A DNA stretch of 64,000 nt. Source: Paralichthys olivaceus (lineage: Eukaryota > Chordata > Actinopteri > Pleuronectiformes > Paralichthyidae). Below, piece by piece: positions 10,000-21,900 of this stretch. Below the pieces are notes generated by a model. That model was not told where the DNA came from, did no database searches, and saw only the letters and a program-made list of their open reading frames with translations. The translations under genes were made by a program, and so were the position numbers. The DNA is taken from the NCBI RefSeq assembly GCF_024713975.1, contig NC_091097.1, positions 7,372,861 to 7,436,860 on the forward strand, given 5' to 3'. How positions within the stretch are numbered: the stretch's first letter is position 1; each line of letters starts with the position of its first letter.

Positions 10000-12900
10000 T
10001 ACACACATTAGAAACATAAATCAAGTCTCTTATCTTTTAAAAGCCCATCCAGCATACGTGACTTACATTTGAGTGAGACGCTCCAATGCCCTCTTGCTGA
10101 CCTCCCTGGTGCTGGCCTGAGCTTTACAACCAGTCCAGAGGTACAGCCCCCCCTGCTGGCTGTTCAGCAGGACAACAGAGCCCCTTGAGCGCAGACCTGC
10201 ACAGCAGCACTCCACCTCCAGCAGAGATCCCTCCTCCGGGAGTTCCCCTCGCACGCAGAACAGACGCCACTCTGGGACGAGAATATAATATGTAAAATCA
10301 CATTTAAATGTAAAGCAAAACAAGTAGATGAAAACTTTCCCTAGAGATCTGAATTTACCATACCTGCATTAGTGAAGGCCTCCTCTCGTTTGCCCTTATG
10401 AATGACCAGGCCCCCCTGGAAAAGCTGCAGGAAGCAGGGAGGCTCCTCCCCCTGAGGTACAAGCACCTTGAGAAACAAAGCAACAAATGCAATTGAGACA
10501 AACTGAATGAAAAATGTATATTATACCATATAACTTAAATACCTCAACACTGGAAAAAGCACAGAAATGCATTTATTTTTGCTGATTGATTTTTAAAGTC
10601 TTGCAATTACCAGCGATTCTTCCAGGTTGTTCATCCCGATCGAAAGGAAAGCAGCAGTGTCGCGTCCACTGACGCTGGAGTGTCGACCCCGCCACAGGAA
10701 GAAGGCGGTGTTTTCTTTGTGTCCAGAAGCACTGCTGCATTCATCCAAACTGTTTGGCTTATCTACAGCAAAGAGAGTAATCTACTTTTTTATTTTCCTC
10801 ATGCATATCATAAAATGGGACAAGCAAACAGAAGTGAGGAATGTGGTGGTGGGGCATGTTTCTCTGAATCTCACGAACCAGCAGCACTGATGCTGTACGT
10901 CCAGCGGATGACGTAGGAGTCTCCCTCGTGAAGCTGCCCTGTGCTCTCCACTGGAACCTCACTGTCATCGAACTCCTGCACGTGCCAGGTGTCAACTGCA
11001 ATCGTTCGCAGCTCCATCTGACGTCCTTCCTCCAGCGTGACGACGCCGTAACCTCTCTGGACATCGACCCCACCCAGCACATTATGAACCAAACCGTCTC
11101 CGTCCAACGACTGGCCCGACACTAGAGCCTTAGCATCGCAGGGGCTCAGGAGGCCTGAGGGCTGGGAGACGGACTGGGGAGCATGAGCTGGGACGGCCTG
11201 TGGGGAGAGGGAGGGAAGGGTAGGAGACAGAGGGAGAGAAAATAGTTTTTGAGGAGAATTAAGAAAAATATTCTTGAGGTTGGAAATGTGCAATAATAAC
11301 ATGGTTTAAGTGCAAGAACTGGGATTGGTGCAACAATTGTGTGGACTATGTATGAGCAGACTGCTGTAACTATGTCTGTTTTTATATTTGTATTTATTTT
11401 TGTTGCACTAAATTGTGTTGCGTTGCAATTACAAAATTAATCTATATTCTATTCTATTCTATTCTATGATCTCTCTGAGTTATCAATATTTCCGAGAATG
11501 TGTAATTGCTCGTACTACACTGCAAGGTGGAATCAGTAATAAGTAAGAAATGTAAGTGAAACATTGAATAATCCACACACGGTGAATAAGCGAAGGTGTT
11601 TGTTTTCATTAACAAACCGATCACTTTGTCTGCATGTCTGACCTTAAATCAAGACTTTAAACCATTAAACCATGAGACGGACCTGTGTCTCCAGGTTCAC
11701 TGACGCAGCTTCCGCAACGCATCCACCTGTCCAGTCCTTAAACTTCTCTCTGAACAGAACCGTCTCGTTGTCCTCCGAGAGGACGCCGAACAGTGCCCAG
11801 CTGGGACGACCCTCTCCCCTCCTGAGAACAGATGGAAAGGGGAGTGAAAAAATGTCCTGAGTTGAACATCGTTTCTAAAACATATTTGTGAGTTGTTTAC
11901 TCCAATAGGAAATAATTGCTTTAAATGCTAATTAGCTAACTATGACATCATATCATGTTTATGAGCACATTTGTCTATAACCTTTCTACTGACTGAATTC
12001 TGGGTTTTGGAAAGAATGAAACACCAACTGTGAGCTAGATCTCATCGCCCAACAATGATGTATGTTGGGCGATGAGATCTAGCTCACAGTTGGTGTTTCA
12101 TTCTTTGTCTCTCTCTCTTCTCTTTTCCCCATTTCTCTGTTTCTCTCAACCAAACCAATCGAGGCAGCACTTGAACAGCATGTCAGGTTAACGGACCGTG
12201 GTCTGCTGGGGTTTCTCCATGTGCAGTGTGGAATTACAGGTCATATGATTGATTTTTACAGCGTGCGCTATAAACCAACAGCAGCTTTATGGGGTTTGGC
12301 TGCATGTAAGCTGCTTTCAGACATTCGCTGATGTTCAGACATTTTCCTGAAATTATCCACATGTGAGAATGCAACATTTCCTGCCAGGCCCCAAGTAAAA
12401 TGTTGAGAAAATGTCAGAGTGAATGTGGACTCCATCACTTTGGTTTTACTGTGTGAACAGCAATTCTCGAACACATGTGGTGAGCACTTTTTCAGTTGTC
12501 CCTGGTATTACCTGGTTATTTTTCATAGTGAAGAACAGACTAAAAGCTTTTCTTGCTTGATCGCCTGCAGTGTGAACTTACCGCTGTATGCTGGGGTTAC
12601 TCTGCGTGGGATCCAGTGGGTTGATTCGACAGTTGCTGTAGTCATAAGCTCCAACCCACACCTGCTGAGTCAGCTGGAGAGCAACGTTTCTCCTGCTTGG
12701 GGAAACATCGCGTCCGTGCCACAGGTACACCTCGCTGCCGAAATCAAACACCAGGGCCTGGACACACACAGAGAGGGGCAGTTTTTGAGTTCTACAGCAC
12801 CTTTGAGAATCAACACTAATCAGGCAAAAGCAGAAGAGAAACTCAGACCTCAGTGGAGCCCAGCAGGGAGATGGTGGGGATGGAGGCCCAGGCTTGTTCA

Positions 12901-15900
12901 TGAGGCACCAGTCTGTTCTCCACCAGCCTGAACACACAGTTCGATTCCACCACGCCACACTCATATAGCTCGTCCTCCTCTGGTGCACCAGCTCCTGGAG
13001 AGAGAAGCAAAGAAGAAACCATGCTGTACTGCCCTTGTGTACTGTCACAGGTTTTCAATCATTGCAGCATTTGCAAAATTTTTCAAGCATTAACAAAATC
13101 TGTATGTAAAAATGTGCTTTTGTTCTGATTATGATGATAATCAAACAATCTATTTTCTGGGTGATATCTACAGTTTATTATTTTTAACCTCTGTATTGCA
13201 ACCGTCCTCCGAGCAGGTCCCAGAATTGTGAAGCCTCGCTGCTGTCAGAGTTCAGCCCCTCCTCCAGGTGGACGACCTGTGATCCCTGACAGCCGAGGTC
13301 TCTCTGGCTCTGGATTGATGACGCTAGCTCCATGGCCTGAAAAACAATATAAACTTCTACTATTACTGCAAAACATGCAACCAGTGTGGGACCGGATAGT
13401 ATCAGAATAGCTAAAACAGTGGTATTAAAAATGAAGATTCCTAACATCTGTGTTTTTTACAATATATACAAGAGAATTTCTGAATCCAGAAATATAATTT
13501 TCCCTTGTGTCAGGTGTCCTACGTCTTTATGTATGTATGCATTTATGTATTTTTCTGCATATGCCACTCAAAACATAAAGGAAAAGAAAATGCACTTTGT
13601 GGCAAAAAGAGTCATGTGTTTTTATTAACTATGTGGCTTAAATTGTAAAATATTAATACTCTTCAGAGGGTATAGGAAAAAGTTCATGGCACTGAGTTGT
13701 GAAGATTTTATGCCATTTTTATACCTTTTCACTAAATGTATGTATATTTTTTAAACCCATTAAACCCTGCAAAATTGTACTTTTATCCAAATATCATGTA
13801 TAAATATATATTGTCTAATTGGTACCTTGGCTTTCTCCTGCTCATTGGCAAACTCTCCGGTCCACAGCACACAACGTTCCGGAGTGACCAGCAGGAAGCA
13901 GTCTCCACTGTTCAGCGACCGCACCGAGGGCTCCACCAGGCGCACCTGGACACGCCACCTACCTGTCACCACAGGCAGCAGTTAATATAAACCCCTGAAC
14001 ACAGGGAGATCATCACACTGAAACAAACCACATCTTTTCTGACCTTTAATGTGAATGAGCATCAGGCTGCTGAAGGGAGGATAAGACTTTGCAGCATCTG
14101 AGGAAACGATGGAGTCCTCTGATCTGGACACAGAGGAGTTCTTAGACTCTGTAGAGAGGAGCAAACACAAGGTGAGAGAGCTGAGAGGAAGGAGATGAAA
14201 AAGAAACAGAAGTAAACAAAAACCTATTCTCACTCTTCTCTGCTTGGATCCTTTCCTCAGCAGCTGCGTTAACTCTCTCTCCCATGTAGTCCTGGCTGAC
14301 GTCCTCTCTGGCAGCGAGCGCCCTCAGAGGGTTTCTGGAGCCCTGAGTCCGACGGGATGGACGCACGGACCGTCTGTGCTCTGCTACTGCTGAGGTCAGT
14401 CTGTACAAACACACACACACAAAATCAACGTTTCACAGAGACAGTATCTTCGCTATTTTCTAACTTCCACGTGGATGTGAATGGTTCATATGAAAAGTTT
14501 AAACCAGGCTCACATGTGAGTGTTGGTCTGGCAGAGGACACCCAGGTCCTGCTCACTCTCTGTGGCAGCAACTTCTCCACACGGTGGGGGGGCGCAGGCA
14601 GAGGGAGGCGGCCGGTCGCCTCCATTAAATGCACCAGAGTCATCCACAGGCGTCTCCTCCTTCTGCTCCTGTGGAGAGGCTGAGAGTGGGGATCTCTGCG
14701 GAGCTGGAAGGGGACAGATGTGGAAACTTGAGAAGGCTTTAATTATATCAATGAAGCTTTATATGATGGAGTCCACCTGTGTATGTCGTACCTTCAAGCT
14801 CTATCACAGGCAGCACTGAGATCTCTGTTATATCAACACACAAGAAAGAGAGAAACAAATATGGTAATAAGAATCAGTGTTGTTGAAATATGGTTCTAAA
14901 CTTCCTCAGTTAAGTGTCTCTTGAAATAGGAATTCTCGTTTGTGTCGGATTCTGGAGAATTGAGCCCTAACAGGTGTTAAAACACTGAAGTCAGAGACTG
15001 AGGGAAGAATTTGAAAATGCAGAGCGTATAAGAGTAAAAAGAAAATGCAGTAAAGCAGAGTGATATCCTCACCTCTCTTGACCATGTGTACAGGCTCCTG
15101 CTCTTGACTTTCCTGCTGTGCGTTCGCTTCCTCTGCTTTGTCCACCTGAAGCGGCTCATCCTCCCCTTCCTTCACCTTTCACAGCCACAGGAACACATCA
15201 GTTCAGATACAGACGAGCTCTAATGTAGATTAAAACATCACACATACCAAAAATGTTCTCACCTTCTGTCTCCACTGAGGCTGAATCGGGTTCTTGGTGG
15301 GAGAGGAGACTTCTTGTGCCTCGAAGGACTGATTTGTCTGAGGATGAAGGAAACAGGAAACAGGTGAGTTCTTTAGTGAATCTGATTTTTTTTAACAAAC
15401 ACATTTTAGTCTTCAGAGAAAATCCCAGCTGATTGGCCGAGAGGTGGGTACCCCTACACAGTTTGTCAGTCCATCACAGGGCCGACATGCAGAGAAAACC
15501 ACAATTCACACCAACATAGATGAACCTAATGAACCTAACCCCCAATCAACATGTCTTTGGACTGTGGGAGGGAGCTGGAGAAAAACCAAACACAGGGAGG
15601 ACATTCAAACGTCTCACTGAAAGACTCGGCCAAACCAGGTATCGAACACTTTCCCGCCCATAAAGCAGTGTCTTAAGTTTAACTTGCATTTTTCATTTGA
15701 GCAACAAATGCCGATGAGAAACATGCAAGAAAAGAAACATGCTCATTATCTTCTTGATAATCGTAACAAATTCTTCTGTTGTTCCAGAAATTTTTAAAAA
15801 ATGTTTGGGACATTGTTTGTAAGTAGTGAAGGAGAATGAACCACAAAATGACCACAAACAATTAGGCAGTTCACTGGCAGCACCAGAGTTGACGCCTTAG

Positions 15901-18900
15901 TGTGAGTAAAAAATCGAATCCACCTGAATCTGTCCGGTGACAAAAAATAAACTTTTCACTGCATCCAAAACACTGCAAACCAAGAAGCAGCGATCAATCA
16001 GCCATGCAGCGGCTCACACAGTTACCTGATTGAAACACATGATATATTGGGGCGTAGAGCTAGAATAGACAGAGGCAAACACAGGTTCCTAGGAGAGAGG
16101 AGGAATTAGGAGAGAGAGCGGCTAACGCTTTTTAAAAACCAGACTGAAAATCGATGATGTCATGATGGAGATTTAGTCAGGTGAATGCAATTTAAAGGAT
16201 TATTTAAAGACTTACCCAGCACTGAGGGGTGACACTTTCACAAAGGAGGTTTTCTGTCTCCTCCTACAGAGGGCGATATGAGGGACGACATGAAAACATC
16301 ATGATAAAATTAAAACAGAAATCAACAAACTAAGTTAAATTAATACACACACACACATGCTTTCTCACATTCTGTCACCAGGATGAAGATGATAAAGTCA
16401 TGACAGGGTCAACATTTAAACACTAATATAATCTGTAGTCTGTTTACATTCCACTTCAAGCTGTGAGAGGGTCGAACCCATCTCAGCACATAAACACTAA
16501 GCAGCCAGGATATATTCCCCCGGTAACTTAAGTCTGATCTCAAGACATTTAGCACATACCAGAACCAGAGTGCTGTTGCTAAGAGATTCTATATCTGGTT
16601 ACAATGGCATCACAAATACCCAAACCTAACCACAGGCCTTTTTCTCTCTCTAGGCTCAAGGACTGCACCGAACCTGATCACCTCAAACAACACTGACTTT
16701 TATTTGTAACGTTTTTGTACTGACTTATGACGTCAACCTTTTTCACAGGAGAACAAAGCACCCAAAACAGTTACTGTTCTTCATCCCTTTTCATCACAGT
16801 CGTAAACCTGATCTACATTAGACGGTGACTCTCAAAAAGTCAGCATGATCATAAGAAACACAGAACCAGTTACAAAGTGACAAACATGTTAGAAATGCTG
16901 TCTTTATTGCCTCAGCTATTTCTCTTGGAATAAAAATAGAATAGTCTATCCTTTGTGTAAGGTGATATTCAGTTTCCCCTTGAGGAATTAATAAACTATC
17001 TCGTATGGTTTTGCATCGTATCGCATCATAACGCATTGTTTCATATCACATCGAGTCATGTTGTGTTGTATCGTGTTGTGTCGTATCGTGTCACTTCATA
17101 TTGTAATATGAGGTCTGTCGTAGCTTTGGTATGGATCTGTGATGTCGTGATCCTACAATTCTTTGCACAGATAGAATCAAGGGACTTTCAAACATTGTAT
17201 AATTTACCTAAAGGCTAAAGCATCCCACAGACAGGAGCGCTGCAGCAGGGTAGCACTGCTGATTACATTAGTCCACAGCATGACAACTTTGTGAGAACCC
17301 CCTCAAATTCTCGGATTGGAGCTTTGCATGGAAACCATATCTGTTTGCTGTCCCTTTAAACACCCTTCACCACTGGTGAGACAGTGTTTTTCAAAAGGTA
17401 GAAATGCTGAACCATGAACTGTATCCCTTACTGCTGACAGTCTGAAACTCAGCGGCTCCAAACTGGAGAGGATTACGGATTATGGAAGGGCAAAGAAACG
17501 AAGGCAATTACAAAGCGACTGTGCAGGTTGTTGTTCTGCAGATTCCCACTGACATTACAGAAACAACATATCTGTTTCTCACCTCACTCCTGCTGGTTTT
17601 GGTCGTCTCCTGCAGTGTTGAGGTTCCATCCACCAGCGTCACCTGAACATGTCCAACAACTGGGGATCCTTCATTGATTCTTGATGAAGATGAAACATAA
17701 ACGGTAAAAATATGAGAAAAAACTGTCCTACGGTTCCGTTTTCATTCTAAAACCACAGACAATGTTTGTACTTATCTGATCATTTTTAAAGCCAGACATA
17801 TTCACTGTTTTCCTCATATTATCATCATCAGAGACCTTTCGTGCCACCAACTCCCCAGTATCAACTGTTCACCTAATAACCGTTACTTACAGGACTTTCC
17901 TGGTGATGTCTGAGCTGCATTCCACAGAGGAGGCCAACTGCTCCTGTAGCCTGGTCTGACAGGGCCTCTCCTCCTGAGGAGCGTCCTGCTCTGATGAGGC
18001 TCTTGTTGGCGTGCAGGCGATGGTTTCCCTCCTGTTTCGAGCTCTCTGCCTCCAGGGAGTGGCAGTGAGTTTGCCTCCCTCCACACCTGAAGCCTCGCCT
18101 CTCTTTCTTCGCGGTGGTGCAACAAGTCCTTGCCTCTCTGCACCCTCCATCCTCCCCTGTATCACTGCTTCTCCACAGCCCCCTCCGTTCTGTTCGTGGC
18201 TGCAGGGTGCATCCACCTGAACGCCCTCCATCCCGCTCCACTCAGAGGCTGCAGAGCGGCTCTTCTTCAGGATTCCTCTCAAGCCGGGCTCAGAGTCGTA
18301 GCGCTGCAGGCCCTGCTGGCCGGGACTGGGCTCGGCGTCCGGTCTTGGCTGAGAGAGACGAACCTCGCTGGGCTTTAGGTTGACAGACGAGGCCTGCTGT
18401 CTGTCGGACAGATGAGGGGACAAACAGAAGGCAGGGAGCTGTACGGGGCCTTTCTGGAGCTGGAGAGAGGTGAGGATGATTATTGAGAATATACAGAGCA
18501 TTAAAACATAATTTACATGTTATCTAATTAGAAATTGAACATTTTATCTTAAGAATTATTTTGATTCTGTTGACTTGGGTCTTCCTACTTACCAGGCTGA
18601 CCTCCTCCACGGTGATGGGCTGAGTTCGGTACCGAGCCCCCTTCTGCCTTCTCCTCTCTGGGGGCCCGTCGGGATGACTGGACCCCTTCCTCTCCGGAAG
18701 AGAAAGTTTGGTGAAGAGCGCCAGCTTCTCACTCATGCTCAGCCTGCAGCTCTCGTCGACATCTTCCACTACCTCCGCCTGCACAGACTGGGATTCCACT
18801 GGAAGAGCTGGTTTGGGGGCGCTGCAGGAAAAAAAAATCAATGATGTAAACAGGCTTGTGTGTCTATATTTTATTCCAACTGTTCAGACCACAGCAGAGT

Positions 18901-21900
18901 AAAAAAACACTCAAAAGCTGCTGCTGTAGGTAATCAAGAGCAAATTAAATGTATCAGTGCACAACTGCAATTTGTCTCCAACAAATGAACCTTTAACTCC
19001 AGTATCAATGACTTGAAAACTGCAGTTTTATTTTATTTTTAAAGATTTACATCCTCAATGGAAATAAATGTCCTCGAAGCTACAGCAGAGGCTCCCAAAC
19101 TTTTTACTGTGAAACCCCTTAAAAAGAAGGCATGTTTATTTGTGACTCTGTGTGACAACTTTCACCAAAGAATGATATTTACTTTTTTTATTTTAAGCTT
19201 ATTTTAGCTGAAATTATGAAAAAAAAGAATGTAAATCATCTCATGACGACTCTAAATGTATCTTGTGGCCCCTTGGAGGCATCCGGACCATCCTGAGCCG
19301 AGAGAAGAAACAGCACTGCTGTAAATATTCACAAACAGTACAAATGGGTATTCATTTGCAAATGAAAAAAGTTCTGTTCCTTTTACAGGGACAATGTACA
19401 ATCAAGAGCAATTGTACTAGAGTTAGCAGCTTATTTGAATCCATCGTACCTGGGCATGTGAAAACAGAAAATAATAAATCTTTAGCTAAACATTTAAAAA
19501 AGATCAATGTTTGTTGTGGACTGTCATTAAAGATTTTAATGAGAACAAAAATATAAAATAAAGCCAAACTTAGCCTTTCAACACATGAGGGTCATCTTTA
19601 AATGGATAAGGTACAACACTGGAGTATTGTCTAAAGTAATGATGTTCAAATATTATATAATTCGCCTTTATATGGATGTGTATGTCCACCGATGATGTTA
19701 ATATGAAACCAGTGAGATTATAACCTCTTCATCTCAATTACATCTGACCACCACACTTCCAAACAGCCCACCTGATAGCCACCATTTCCTCACAGGTGAT
19801 TGGCTGAGTGAGGAAGCGATGGTCGTTGCCACGTCGCACCCTGCGTTCTTGGCAGACGCTGCCCGATCGAGGCTTCAGGAGGGCCGGGGCCTCGGGGGCT
19901 GCAGATTTCTCCAGTTCCTATACAGCAGTAAGAGGCGACGTTAAATTCAACATGTCATCGCCTCAGGTGGCCCCCGATGCTCGGCTAATAGGGCGGCCTC
20001 GATTGACACAAATGACTAATAAAAGAGACCGCAAAAATGGCAGTGAAAACTCCCTCTCCTGATGTCTCCTGTTCTATTTGTATGAACAGACGGGGTGGGG
20101 GGGGTGTTGGATGGCCGGTGAATAAAGCAACGAGCTGTAAGGTGGAGAGTCTCTGTACACTTGGATTGAATGCCGGCCCAACAGGTCACAGTGTAACCAG
20201 AGCTGCAGCGGCTTCTGTTACCTCCCTGCCTGCCTCCACAGAGCAGCAGGCTAATTATAACACAACCACCGTGGTTGTTTCTAGCAAAACAGTGTCCGGC
20301 ACATTTTCACCTGATGCTTCAAAACTAAAACTGTGCAAGAGGTGAAATCAGGACTGTAACTGTTGAGAGGGAAACAAATGCAAAGTGTGTTTAATCTTTA
20401 ATCTTTAATCAAACTGTGCATCTGGGTACAGCACCATGTTTGACCAATCACGTTCCCCCTACGTGATCAAGTTGTCCTCAGCACTGGCTCGCTGTGCGTT
20501 TCAGACTGAGGTGAGCAGCTGAGGTGAGTGTTGATGATGGATGAAGCTTTTGCTTCAGCCGTTTAATATATTTGTCAACTGGAATGTTACTCCAAAGTCA
20601 ACAGTCCCCCATTCAGTAGTTTTTGAGTAATCCTGCTGACAAAGAAATAAACACGCAAATAGACAGGGTGCAAAACATAACTTCCAGTCAGATCTAAATC
20701 CAGTGTGACACACCACATGATTGTTATTTCTCATTGGACATATTTGAGCCTGATGCAACATATTAACGGGAATTCCTGGTTTGACGAGTTCATTTCTTCT
20801 ACAACATCCTGATCCCAGCCTTATTGACATAAGTAAACATTCAGAACGTCTTTTAATTATTCTACTGTCAGTGTAAACAACGGTGAAGTTTGAGATGAGT
20901 CATTTTGAGCAGCAGGTGTTTAGACAGTTCAGCAACAGCAACACGGGTCCTGTTTCAGTGCAGAGACTCACTTTAAACAAAGACATCTTGGCGGCCACAC
21001 TCATTTTGGCTCTGTCGTCTGTTTTCACATCAGCTACGGCAGAAAAAGACATAAATCATCAAGATTAAAATAAATGAACACGTGATGGAAATAAGTAACA
21101 TGGAAATAAACATTGACTCCCTGAGAAACTGGCAAAGGACAGTTTCTGACACACTCTAAATAAAAAGATTCAATATATGTGTATTTGATATTTACATACA
21201 ATCTTTATATTCACATCATATTGTCTACTATTGTGAATTTATGTGTATTAATATATGTATAACCATTCTGCAGGGTAACTCTGCGATCCATTTATTTTAA
21301 ATTAAGATGGTTGTTTCAAATTAAACTACATTTTGCCCTGAAATTCCCACTTTTATACTGCAGACTTTTGTTGAGCATCATGTCTGATCCCTTCATCTCA
21401 CATCTGGCATCAAAAACGAATATCTCTGACGTGCCCTAACCCTCAACGACCAGGTAAGTAGAAAAAATACCTAACTTTTAACAGTCTTTAACAAGCTTTC
21501 AGAAGGAATTCAAATCAAAGTACCACATTTTGAAAGATTCATACTTTTGGAAGTTTGAGCTTAAGTGAATCCTTAATTAATACTGTATTTGTGGAGTAAT
21601 ATCACTCTAAAATTAGTAGTTCATATAGCAATAAAACTTTATTTACATGGACAAAGTGTGTAGTACGTAGCTGTGGTGTCAATTCTCTTCGATCTTTGAA
21701 AATTCTTTGCAACTTTTTACGGCAGCGTTCAGACTCAGTAGGGCTCCGCTGCTCACGTGGTCTCTTTGAGACGTAAATCTGTCATCAGTGAGGAGATTAA
21801 ACATCGAGAACCTAAAAATACAACCTGATTTATTTCACGAGCTGCTACACAAGTTTGTAGAGGCAACTGTGCAAGTTGGATGCAGGTTCCAAATATTTTT

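Noticed and set aside
12011..12106. Annotating the hairpin as a microRNA gene
   Set aside because: The stem is perfectly paired over 44 bp with no bulges and matches no miRNA I recognise; kept as an inverted repeat.
12419..12931. 170-codon plus-strand open frame
   Set aside because: It is antisense to two strong svilc exons (12582-12757 and 12849-12994) and has no domain or splice context of its own.
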